Below, in pieces: positions 48,521 to 59,459 of a stretch of DNA of 64,000 nucleotides. Each line of letters opens with the position of its first letter. Within the stretch, counting starts at the first letter, position 1. The notes under the pieces are model-generated. The model was given only the letters and a program-made list of their open reading frames with translations. It made no database searches and was not told where the DNA came from. The position numbers were made by a program, and so were the translations under genes. The stretch comes from Dipylidium caninum (lineage: Eukaryota; Platyhelminthes; Cestoda; Cyclophyllidea; Dipylidiidae): the NCBI GenBank assembly GCA_017562135.1, contig QEYB01001312.1, positions 124,001 through 188,000 on the forward strand. Reading direction: 5' to 3'.

Positions 48521-51378
48521 GTTTGGTAGTCCAACCGAGCCAAAACTGCGTCGCACGACGTCGCAGAGCCTGTGGCCGTCTCCACCGCGAAATGAGTCCT
48601 GATTGCCGGTGGCACAGTCACTTTATTTATTCACGAGGGAGTGGGTGTGCCGGCCGAATGCCCCAGTGGCTCAGCGCCAAAATGCACGGGAGACGGGGAG
48701 TCTTCGAAGGTGGATGGAGTCATGCGGACCATTAGCCTTCCACCGACCAATCGGGACGCCCGTTTTTGATAATAAAATCCCACATTATGTGTGGGAGGGG
48801 GAGGAGAGGAGTGGGGGTGGCTCAGGCTACTTCTCGAGGCACTGGCGACATTGCATTCGCCAATCGGACAGCTCATTGTGATGAGGGCAAAGCGCCTCCT
48901 CGTATCGGGCGGTTTATCTCCACACCGAAGTCCCCTTCCACCCCCCCCAACGATGCACCCTCTTTCGAAACGGCCTTCACCTCCGTGTCCCGCAATAGAG
49001 TAGGTGGAGGGGCAGCCACTTCCGCAATTATCTAAGATTGGAAAAGGAAAAGAGGAGAGGAGAGAAGAGGAGCGAGACGGGGCGCGGCGGGACAAAGTCT
49101 TGCCTGTCGTGCGCCCAGCAGACCGAGTGCTGTGTCGCGGCGCCCCACAGCTTGGGCAGCTGAGGCCCGTCGCTGGGCTGCTTACTAAGAGCGGTGCACT
49201 TCCCGTCTGCGGTGTGGGCACTCGACGAATGAGCTCTTCGCGCCCTCATGATGCAGTTCACCTTATCAGCCACGTTACCACATAACACGCCACGGAGTTA
49301 CACAGAGAAGGTGAGAAGACCGATTGAAGGACCCTCGTCTCGCCTCGCGCATTAGCCTCGTGTCTGTCTGCCGACACGGTGCAGTCGGCGCACCTGAAGC
49401 CGCCTGAAATTGCGGCGTTTTCAGACATGGAGGCAACGCCCTCTCGACTCACTTCGTCAGTTAACCGCTTTGCCAGAATCGAGCTACCTGTTAGTCGCCC
49501 ATGCAGGCCGAAGGAATGCTACCCAGACACAGAAATGGCCCACGCTCCGCGGCCATGTGTTGCAGTAGAAGGAGGGCCGAAGTCGCGTCTTAAGAAAGGC
49601 CACAACATAGCCTAAATGGTGGGGTGAAGGGCAAGGTAGCTCATTTGCTGGACTGTGGAGTGCGTTGAAGTCCGGTTCTTGCAACACGCTTTCCACCCAT
49701 GCTCGACTCGACCACCGCGATGTGTCGGACGGCTGTTCGCCCCGCTGGGGTTTCGGTTCACCAAGGGAGTCCACCATCTCCTGGCTGTTGGACAGACAGA
49801 CATGGACATTGGCAATTTACGTGGTTGTTAACTGGAATTCTGGAAGACGTCAAATTCAAGATGCAATCACGGAAGTGAGACGACTTGCGAGTTCTCGTGG
49901 GGCCTTTACGACTCCGTTTAGTCGTGGCCCTCATCTGCCTGTTGGCTGTCTATTGCGCATCGCGGTTGCACTCGTGTGAATTCTTCAGAGAAGCCTGCTT
50001 TTTAAAATCCAGGCCAGTGGTCAAAGCTAAAAGGTTTGTCAGGAAAAAACTTCAGTTGACTAAGCGAAGACGGTCAACCACTTCGGTCGGGTGAAGGGGC
50101 AAGCAGTCGTCAAGGCATAATGCCATAGCTGTGACAGCGTTAAATATGTAAATATGCAATTGACGTGAGGTACTTTGTCAACGCCTCATTCCGATCACGG
50201 AGAAGACGTCAGAGAGTCATTGATGGCATTAAATCATTGCTCAGTATCGGTTAGTAGACTATGGCAGAAGCGTTTCATCACCATATTTGGAGAAACACCC
50301 AATGCACCTCCGTACACACTCACAAACACACATACACATTCATAGGTACACGAATATCCAAGGTGAGTAGATGAGAGAGCGGAAATAGTCCCGTCCTCCT
50401 TACACACAGCGGCCAGTCGAGAGGGGAAGGAAAGCTAACGCTTGTGGAAGAACTTGGCTTGATAGCAGTGCAACCACCACAAGGAAATGGGGCATAGGCC
50501 TTCTGCTGAGCGAGACTTTCAAGACCCAGGGGTTTGACTTTAAAAAATTAGGTTAGAAAGGGAGAGCAGGGGCAAACAGCGGAGTGGGTAGGATGGAGAG
50601 GGATCTGTGGGCAGCGAGAACTCCGTTCTGCCGAATCCCACTCAAATTTCACTCTATGCTCGAATTTAGAGCCTTAACATTTCTCCTTGTATCATGTGAG
50701 TCGGAAAAACTCTAAAGAGGAGGGTGGAAGAGGCATGGTGTAGGGAAGGAGACCACAGAATGGATAAATTGGACACACAATTAGCTCGTAGGGGCTGAGG
50801 CAGACCTGAAATCTAAGGGCTGTGTGAAAATAGACTCCTTGCTTTGTAGCCTTGTACCCGCGAATCACACCGTGAAGTACCTTTAACCATAGGCCCAGGT
50901 CCTGCCCTTTTAATCAGGTTAGTGTGCACGTATGGTAATATGAAAGTTGTAAATTTGGGTACAAACGCGTTAAGCAATCTAATCGTGCCCCAGCTCAACT
51001 CGGTGTTTCGTCGACGAATCATGTGGGGGTGAGGAAGAAAGTGTAAACTATGGCCCTAAATTAATCATTCCAATAACCCTCCCCCTCGCCCTCCCGCCAG
51101 TAGATGATTTGGCTTGGTACCATCTTCATGGCTGGCGCAATAGCCTTTGAGACCGCAACCTTTATGAAAACCAGAGAGAGCGGACATTAAGCAATTTGCG
51201 CGTCAGTGCGGTGTATGTGCCCAGTTAACCAATAAGATTTGAGCTTGTTTCCCATTGGTTAATTCTACGAGGTAATTGACACAATCGACGAATTAAAGTG
51301 CCCTGTTTGCAAGGCCTTCGCACGATTGGTCGACTGTAGGCACAGTGTGTCATCAACACAACACTCCACCACATTGCG

Positions 51379-51385
51379 TATAAAA
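51379..51385 (+). promoter_or_regulatory. TATA box of PIM-like kinase gene
   Basis: TATAAAA sits 72 bases before the kinase ATG at 51451, in the right place for a transcription start about 30 bases downstream in ttcattcactg. It is the clearest core promoter in the window. Confidence 0.65.
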
Positions 51386-51450
51386 CGCACTTCTCGCAGA
51401 CCGGATTCATTCACTGATCGCGTCGAGGTTGCTCTTCTGGTCCAGCCGTC

Positions 51451-53800
51451 ATGGAAGACGATCGTCGAAAAGAAGTGAATAACCACGTCCCGGAGGCACG
51501 TAAACTCAGGCCACGCGTGCGTTACATAGAGAGGTCTTCAGAAGAGCTCGGCATTAGTAAGTATTTCTCCCTCGTGCTCACACCCGTCTATCCGTGAGCG
51601 TACTTATGATTTCGAAACTTTGCAGCGCTTTATGTGACAAGAGACGCAACTGTCTTTGATCGCACCTACACGCTGCGCAGTCAGGTAGGGAAAGGCGGCT
51701 TTGGAAAGGTTTTTAAAGCTATCCACAATGAGACACTGGAAAGAGTCGTCATAAAACAAGTCGAATCCGAGCGTGTTCCTTGTTGGTGCAGGGTAAGTTC
51801 AAAGGCAGACACACCTTTATGCGTCCTTGTCCGATATCCCTTTCTGCGGATACACAGTCTGCTCTCCTCTTTGCTCCAGCTGGATGGCGAAATGGTACCA
51901 ATGGAGGTAGTTTTGATGAAAAAGCTTGCAAGCGTCGACGGGGTCTCGAAAATGCTGGAGGTATATGAACTCCATGGCACCTGGAACATTGTGATGGTGG
52001 GTGGCACACCGGCTGTTCAAGATATGTTCGACTACATCTGTAAGCGTGGGTACCTGAGTGAATGCGAGTCTGCTTTCGTCATGTACCAATTAATTGGTAT
52101 TTTGATGAAATGCCACGAAGCCGGCGTCATTCACAGAGACCTGAAGGATGAAAATGTTCTGATTAACTCGGACAATCATGAAATTCAACTCATTGACTTG
52201 GATCAGGCGCCTTCCTGCACGACGGTGTCTACCGTGATTTTGACGGTATGTGCCCATCTTCCCACTCAGCTCATGTGGTGTATTGTGCGGCGTCCTAAAG
52301 CTCCTCCTCCCTCAACAGGCACCCGGGTCTATTCCCCGCCAGAGTGGCTAAGAACCACTGGTTACCATGGCAAGCCCGCAGAAATTTGGACGGTGGGGAT
52401 TCTGTTGTTTGACATGATTAACGGGGACATTTCCCTTCATGAGCGACCACGAAATTCTTATGGGCAGAGTACACTTCCGTCGAAACCTCATCAGTACCGA
52501 GGCAATCGACCTTGTCAAGTGAGTCTCTGCAAAGTGCACTTTTCCTTTTCTAAATTCACCCATGCCTGATCATGCTTTTTCATCCTCATCCAGCTCATGC
52601 TGCTGTCTGGACCCGAGTAGGCGTCCAACCCTGATGCAGATTCTGCTCCATCCGTGGATGCGAATCTTCCGCAACACCGTCGCCAGGCTTGAATGTGCCC
52701 TCTCCCAGCATGCTTTGGACGAGTCAGCCAAGTATATGCCATCGCCATTGGCTACCTCCATCACTGTTCGCTCTGGGCTCTGCGATCTTGCCAGTATCTG
52801 CGTGGCACACAGCGGCATATCGTTGAACAATGCGACGTTGAAGGGAAGGGAGGGAGAGCAGGCGCCGGCGGCACAACAACAAGGGCAAGAGGAGCAGCCA
52901 CAAATATCAGAGTCGGAGAACCTCGAAAACGGGGCAGCAGAGGGAGAGCATGTTGCAACCGGGAGTCAGGAGAGCTGCCAAATCCCACCCCACCTACTTC
53001 CGATCCAGTCGGCAGAATCGGTCAGCGCGCAGTATAACGGTCTTGTCCACAGCGGCTACCTTAGGAGGCGTGAGCCTATTTTGTTTACCAATAACACTTC
53101 TAGCATTGTCAGAGGTGAAAATGACGATTCGACATTCCATAGAACCCCCGTTCACATAAACCCTGCTGCTTCCGGTAGTCTCCACCGATTCGACGCACGC
53201 CATCCGGAACTCGATGTTCATCCGTTCTTTCGTCAGACGGAGGGGCAACGGCTTGACTGGGACATCGCGCGAGATTTTGCTTCCAACGAGGGTCCGTTGC
53301 CACCAAACTGGACTAATTCGAACTACAGTTCCGGATACTTCAGCCGCACGAGCTCTACGGAGGAGGAGCAGGCCAGGAATGATCCGACTCATGCAGCCTT
53401 GCCAGCCCCAGGCGTCGTCTTCGAAGTCCCCACGTTGGGGCGCCGACCAAGTCCACTGAGTCGACGTTCTTCTCATGAGATATCTCCGATACGCCCATCT
53501 ATCACAGACGTGGATAATTACGACGAGGATGAAATTCATCCAACGTCTATGTGCTTGCGCATCACAGAGCTTGTAAGAGAGGTGATGGCACAAAGTCTTG
53601 GAGCGCAAAGAAGCACCCACTATAGACGTTGTCACCGAGCAACAACCCCAGTCAGCAGTGGGAGCAACGGCGGCAGCAGTGGTGCCAGCGGCAGTGGACG
53701 CAGTGATGGTAGTGCCAACAACAACGCCAGCAGCAGCAGGAATGAGAACCGCAAAAGGTTTCGGACTGAGTCCCGCGGCTCTAGGTCGCGAAAATCGTAG
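51451..53800 (+). CDS. PIM-family serine/threonine protein kinase (5 exons)
   Basis: PIM kinases are constitutively active cytoplasmic/nuclear Ser/Thr kinases (family knowledge). Exons: 51451-51556, 51626-51792, 51880-52245, 52319-52518 and 52594-53800, about 681 residues. Visible motifs are the glycine loop GKGGFGKV (57-64), the ATP lysine in VVIKQVE (K79), the alpha-C glutamate in VPMEVVLMKK (E100), the catalytic loop VIHRDLKDEN (D178), the PIM-typical GTRVYSPPEW, and the C-lobe CLDPSRRPTLMQILLHPWM. The last three exons fit PIM1 closely in spacing. Oddities: the metal-binding DFG reads DLD (197-199); the hinge reads GGTPAVQD in place of ERPEPVQD; the tail after the kinase domain is about 370 residues, absent from vertebrate PIMs and ending in Ser/Gly/Asn-rich and basic sequence. 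Two opposite one-base shifts (near 52214 and 52428) break the straight reading. Upstream ATG choice follows the open exon 1 in phase with exon 2. Confidence 0.9.
51793..51879 (+). other. In-frame open intron 2 of the kinase gene
   Basis: This intron is 87 nt with a gtaagt donor and ctccag acceptor. It is a multiple of three and has no stop in the coding frame. Retention would insert 29 residues between the PCWCR and LDGEMVPMEV segments of the N-lobe. Splicing restores the family spacing, so I treat it as an intron. Confidence 0.8.
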
Positions 53801-53930
53801 CTTTTGTAAACACGACTGTAATGTATGCGCTAACCCCCCTCCCCATTTCTCTCTCGCGCCCTCTCTCCCCCTTATCCTCACTCTCCCCGTAATTCTACCT
53901 CGCTCTGGCGGCGAATGTCTTTCGACAGAC

Positions 53931-54000
53931 GCGAAGCTGGCAGAAGAGAACAGCGTGAGACGAACTCAACTGACACTTGTCGTCTGTCCGCTGCAGACAG
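53931..54000 (+). repeat. Inverted-repeat copy 1a in kinase 3' UTR
   Basis: The reverse complement matches about 58866-58937, sharing the gaactgacacttgtcg-type core: caactgacacttgtcg with gtctgtccgctgc after it. Identity is imperfect. Confidence 0.8.
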
Positions 54001-54094
54001 CGCGTGTGTAAATTCACTTTAGCGCACTGGCTGAAGAGCATCCCCCCCCTCCCCCGCCGTTTTTACTGACTTTCCTTTTGGTATTGTGACAAAC

Positions 54095-54100
54095 AATAAA
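54095..54100 (+). terminator. Poly(A) signal of PIM-like kinase gene
   Basis: AATAAA followed by a GT-rich stretch (tgtttgccgtg), 295 bases after the kinase stop codon. It is the first canonical signal downstream of the stop. Confidence 0.7.
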
Positions 54101-54514
54101 TGTTTGCCGTGCTGCCCCGCGTTGTCCGTGCCCTGCCCACTGGTGGGACGCGGCCACGGCCGGAGAGGGTCGTCCTGGGGACGGCGGTTAGAGGCCTCGC
54201 CTACTCCGCATTCAAACTCATCTCGTCGCCTCGCTGCGTGTCTTTTCACGTGTTCGGGGCTGCACTCCAATTGCGCTCTGTGCATCAGCTCGGAGGTGGG
54301 TAGGGTGACATGGTAAAGTACAAACGCACAAAATTCAGCGGTACTTTTATGCTGAGATGTGGCTTCTAGACCCAAAACTCAATTTCCCACCCAGTCTTAA
54401 AGGTCACTGCTACTCGGTGACATGCTGCGCGTAGGGAGTGATGCCTACCCTGTCTCCGAGACTTCTCCCAGTGAAGAGGCTTGGCTGCTGCAGCAGACGG
54501 TCTCCAGTCTGCAG

Positions 54515-54580
54515 CCTGGACAGGTGCCTTTTCGTGCGCCAGGCCCTCGTTGGACGACTTGCTTGCGTGAAGTGATGGGG
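54515..54580 (+). repeat. Inverted-repeat copy 1b downstream of kinase
   Basis: The reverse complement matches about 58793-58860, sharing ggacaggtgcc and gacgacttgcttgcgtga followed by agtgatggg. In the other copy 1a and 1b are contiguous. Confidence 0.8.
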
Positions 54581-56630
54581 TGGTGGTGACTAGACGCTTT
54601 CGAGAGAGGCTCTTTCAGTGGGATGACATTGTGACAGGAGCTGCACTCGACAACCAGCCAGGAGGCTCTGCGCTTCGCAGGCCTAACGACAGAGGTTCAA
54701 GAGAAGTGGGTGAAAGGTCTGCGCGGAAAAGCCTTTACCACCAAGCGATCCGCCAAGTAGTGCCAAGCCCGTTCTGGCCACAGTCACTGCTTAATCATCG
54801 TCGCCCAACCCCACCCCACCCACCGCACCCCCCCCTCCCCCCCGCCAGTCGACCGAATGGGCAAGAATGGCACCTCAGAGTGCGTGTCCGTTTATGTGTA
54901 CGTCTTCGTCTATGGAAATGGTGGCATTTCGTGTGTTGGCCAAGACTTTTAGTCATTCACATCCGGGGCCGGACGCCTGTTCCTAGCCTCGTCCCTCGGC
55001 TCCCTCGCTGCACCGGGCACATGGAGAGCCGGTGAATCGGCGGAGGGAAGGGGAGGAGAGGGTGGGGACTGAGGGAACGTGGAAAGGCTAGCCTTGGCCT
55101 AGAAATCGGCTATCTCCCAGATGAGAAGCTCCATTTCCATTCAAGAGGGCTCCGATTAACCATCTTCCAATAGGTGGGACAGCCGATATGACTCCGGTCA
55201 GACAGGGCCCAGATCGTCTGCGTCGGTTCCGTCCAGAACTCTTCCCCTCAGAGGGTCCATTGGAATGCCAAACCACTTGACTGTGGGTGCGCTAGCGCCA
55301 GAGGCGGCAGCCAAGTCACAAAGCGGAAGGTGACACACTGGGGAATACACGTCCTCTCGCCTACACTTCTGCTTTCCCCTTACACAATCGGTCGTGAAGT
55401 CTCCGGTGTGCCACGGAAACCCGCCGCGGAGGCGGGGGGGCTGGGGGGAAGAGGGGAGCACCCGCGTGGGTGCCATATGCACAGAGAAGTGCCTGCGCGT
55501 GTGGCTTTGAAAGGAAATGCTCGGGAAGCGGCTGCGTGGTTACCAGCGTCATTTTAATCACTAACTCAAACCACAACAAGGCGAAGGGAAGAGGGAGGGA
55601 GGAAGGCGGCTCAGCTCCCTTTTCTCTACACCAGAGGCGGTTCACCTACCCTTGAGGGCAAAAGACGCACCACATTAACTGCTTCTTGTTAACACGTGTA
55701 AGTCGGAATTGCAGCTCAAGTGCCATGGAGGGGGGAAATTCGACAAACGTCCTTTTGCTGCCTCGCCACTTGTCCGAGTGTCATACGACACTCCTCGGAC
55801 AGTTTGATAAATTTACTTCGATCGGTGTGGCTAGTGGATAGCAAAGCAGCAGTGTCGGTGACTTGTCAATCCGGGAGAGTGAAGTATGTCCGCCAGACAC
55901 CTTCGATTGGGGCTCCATTGACACGAGTCTCGCGTCAAAATACCAGTCCATCGATTTCCTATACCGCGTGGTGCCAACAGGGGCCGGAGAGGTGGGGCAA
56001 GTGCACCGTCCGCACTCCGTGATTTACTCGGTATTAATCAAATGCCACGATGACATCCCCTGGCGCACCTGTCAAGTGTGCTTCTCATTTACGGCACCAT
56101 GTGAGGCGCTGTGCTGGTCGGGGAGCGGTGACAAGGCGATGGTTACCACGGCGTCCTTCCACTTGGAAGAAAGAAACCAACGCCTTACGTGTGCAGCCAA
56201 CAGGGCTGCAATTGAGGGAGATGGAAAAAAAAGTCTGAATTACTTTTAGCGATTTGTACATCTAAAGAAGGTTAATTGCCAGAGGAAAGATGCAATCGCT
56301 TGTGGCACGAGTTCGCAAACACAAGGCCGAAGGTGACGTCGGCGGGAGGCGCAGGCAGCAGTGGACGAGCCGGACTCTGAACCGTGCCTCTTAAGCTGAG
56401 GACCGCGGTCCGGACTGGGGGAGGAGGCTCGAACGCTCGGCGAGTGCTGCACCGAGTCCGGTTAAGTGGCCGACGGCATTGCTGATGACTTTGGCAGGTC
56501 GACATCACCTGAGGATATTTTGTTTTTGCACATACAGTCGCAATTTACGGTAGGAGGGTAAAAAAAGTACCAATGGTCGATAGGAAATTTACGAATAAAT
56601 TCATCTATCACATCACTTGTTTATGTAAAC

Positions 56631-56739
56631 ACTCACACACACACACCCACACACACACACATGCGGAGACGACGAGAGAGACGGAGCGAGCGAGCGAGCG
56701 AGCAAGGAAGGGAGGGAGGGAGGAAGGGAGGGAGGGAGA
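56631..56739 (+). repeat. AC repeat followed by GCGA and GGGA tetramers
   Basis: An interrupted AC run (56631-56661), then GCGA and GGGA/GGAA tetramer repeats (56685-56739). Confidence 0.9.
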
Positions 56740-57882
56740 CGCACGCCCACAATACACAAAGCCTAAATCACACCAGGCCAGACCTTATTACGCCGATGTC
56801 TTAATCGGGGTTGACTATGAGCGTTGCGGAGGAGCGAACGCGGCGCTGTTGAATGCACAAATGGCCGGAAGGTTTTTCACGCGGCTCAACACGCAAAGGC
56901 CCTCGTGGGCAAGTGCTGCCCAGCCCTGTCTACCGCTCGTGGCAGGCCTCTCGGAGAGGGGTCGAGCCAGGTCGCATCCCGGTTCATTGGCGGCTCGTCA
57001 TGACTGCCGAGACTCGGGTCCAGGCCACCCTCGCCCTCCAGGCTCTCTCCTGGGCCGGGTGTTCATCCACGGGCTGCGGAGTAGCCGAGGCGGCGCTTCC
57101 AGCTTCAGAACGCAGTCGCAGTAGACAACCTCTCCTCGTCGGCAGCCGGACAATCTGTGGGACGGAAATGCCAACTCCTTCACGACGTTATTACCACGAA
57201 AGTGGCCAATTGGGGCACCGCTTCGGGGAGTTAACAGACTCGTCTAACTGTACACCTTCCGTTTCATTCCCCAAAGCTGTGGACAGGGGGCAAGAGAGGC
57301 AATGGAAGGCGCCATCAAAAACCCCTATGAAATCAACCAGTGAGGCGAGGAAGGCGACGGTGTCCGGGGATGGACGAAGAAGCGAGGGACGATGAGGCGA
57401 TGGTCGCGAACGCTGGCGAGTAGCTTCTCGTTCTGTGCACTCGAAGGAAGAGAAGAGAACACACGCGCGCGGTGATGACGATGGACCAGAGACCGCGCTG
57501 TCCGTTCCACAGCCGCCTTTCCAGTTAAGCACACAAACGCAGCTGCTACGCCGGTCGACATAATGGCAGAGCACCACATTTGGCCACGCGCACAAGGGGA
57601 GCGGTGTGGAGGATGCACTTGACGTCTTAATAGGCACGGAGCGTGATTCACTGGAGCGCCGAGGCCGCGTCTTCCACCGGAGCAGGCCGGACCGAAAGGG
57701 GCCGGGTGAGGCTTCGGTGGGTTTGGCAATCACCTCTCCAATCCGCGGCAAGTCGCCCTTCCCGGGGGGCGAATGAGGGTGCCTGCAAGGCGTCTCAGAG
57801 GGCAAATGACCATTGCGCCAACAAGACGCCGTTCCCAGGACGAACACTCTGCACGCCTGTGCGTCGATTACGCCAAGATGCC

Positions 57883-57909
57883 GCAGCAGCAGCAGCAGCA
57901 GCAGCAGCC

Positions 57910-57943
<34 letters not shown>
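57883..57943 (+). repeat. CAG triplet repeat
   Basis: About twenty CAG triplets with a CCG interruption. One frame reads poly-Gln within a 70-codon open frame (57773-57985), others poly-Ala and poly-Ser. No flanking homology supports a gene. Confidence 0.93.
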
Positions 57944-58320
57944 GAAGCTGAGAAGGAAGCCTCTCGGAACCTCCCCACCCCCTGACGGCCTCGACAGTCT
58001 GAGGCAGAGCTGAGTAGGGCAGAGCAGAGCAGAACACGGCCACGCAGCCTTCACGTCAAATCAGCCAATTTCTCCCACCACCTCACAATTTGGCTGCCAC
58101 TTCTATCGATCTTTCGACCAATAAATCAATATAAACTGGCGCCCGCCACGCGAGCCAACGTCGTGTGCGTGCGTGTGTGTGTGCTGCCAACGTCTTCCAC
58201 GCCTTAAAATCAATCAAGAGAAAAATTAATAAGGTGAATCGGGGTTAGCAAATGGGGCATGATGGAGGGAAGATTTTGCCCCCCCCCTCACCTTGCAGTG
58301 CGGCTTGGTGGAGGGCAGCG

Positions 58321-58356
58321 AGGAGGAGGCGGCGGCGGCGGCGGCAGCGGCGGCGC
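58321..58356 (+). repeat. GGC triplet repeat
   Basis: Twelve or so GGC-like triplets after a GGA start, interrupted by one CAG. Confidence 0.9.
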
Positions 58357-58792
58357 AGAAGACGTCGGCCACGATGGCAGCGGCTACTCGGACAAGGTGT
58401 CAGGCGTTTTGGGGAGACTTTTTCGGGGCCAGAGAAAGTTTACCCCAACACAGGCAGATCGTTCGCCTCCTTCTCCGTCTCCTCTCGCTGGCGTCGCCCC
58501 CCCCCCTCCCCCCTGTCACCCAGTCCACTGCAGCGGAGACCACGTTGAGAGCTCGCGGCCATGCGTGTTGTCACTGTGGGTGCCACTGCAGCGGACTTTG
58601 GCTGAACGCTGGGGGAGCCTTGATGTGTCCACTTTCGACCGGTCTGCAGGAGGGGAAGTGACCTCATCAGACACCGAGCCAACCAGGTGAGGTGATGTGA
58701 GGACGAGAGAAGCGGATGCGGTTACCTTGCCCGAGAAATCTAGTCACGACCGTTGACGCGCGTCTGGTCACCATGACCACGACCACGACCAT

Positions 58793-58937
58793 CAGCCCAT
58801 CACTTCACGCAAGCAAGTCGTCCGATTGAGACCTGACACACGGAAGGGCACCTGTCCACGTGGTGTCCGCAGCGGACAGACGACAAGTGTCAGTTGCTTT
58901 GGTCTCAGGCTGTTCTCTCCTGCCACCTTCGCCTGCT
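58793..58937 (-). repeat. Inverted-repeat copy 2, contiguous form
   Basis: Inverse of 54515-54580 joined directly to the inverse of 53931-54000. The 514-nt piece that separates them at the kinase locus, with its AATAAA, is missing here. Confidence 0.8.
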
Positions 58938-59430
58938 TCGTCGAAGCACGGGTAGAGCGAAGATAAGGGGGAGAGCGAGAGAGTTTACGTGCCTCCAAGA
59001 TCTGGTTATCCATCCTTCTACGGCGATCGTCTGCCATGGCAGTTGGACCAGCAGAGCAACCGCGATGACGGTGGCAGCCGCAGTATTCGATGGATCCCCA
59101 CAGTCGTCAGCAGCATTCTTCACTGTGCAAACGATGACGTCTACCCCGAATCACAGTGTATTTGTCATCCGCTACTTCTTCTCTTGTATGAGTTGCCAAT
59201 TTGGATTTGGGGAAGCGGGAGTCGACATTTTTGTATGCACGCTTGTGGCAGTGACGATTGTGGAAAGATGGCACACGACCCGTGGCTGTTCCCGTTTCAC
59301 ACGGGAAAAGGGGAGAACTAGTCGCGTGGAGGGAATCTCAGTTGCACGCTCGTCTCCCGTGCCGTGTGTTGTGCTGTGCTGTGGCGGGCTGTGGTGTGTG
59401 CTGCTGTTTCCTGCCACAGGGTTGTGGGAT

Positions 59431-59459
59431 CGGGGCGGGGGCGGGGGCGGGGGCGGGGG
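59431..59459 (+). repeat. GGGGGC repeat, G-quadruplex-prone
   Basis: Five G-tracts of four or five bases separated by single C residues, a textbook intramolecular G-quadruplex pattern. Confidence 0.9.

Larger units (their letters stand above)
32176..51378. other. 19-kb gene-poor GC-rich stretch upstream of the PIM-like kinase
   Basis: No protein family, tRNA or rRNA could be supported on either strand. Composition is GC-rich to about 46 kb, more AT-rich at about 46.9-47.2 kb, and moderate at 50.1-51.3 kb. Landmarks are G-rich clusters (34105-34151), an ATC run (38221-38240), a GGCC tandem palindrome (43863-43880), TG-rich DNA near 44990-45030, AAAC and GAGT tetramers (47884-47925) and an AC run (48496-48520). 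It may hold distal regulation for the kinase, but nothing in the sequence shows this directly. Confidence 0.6.
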
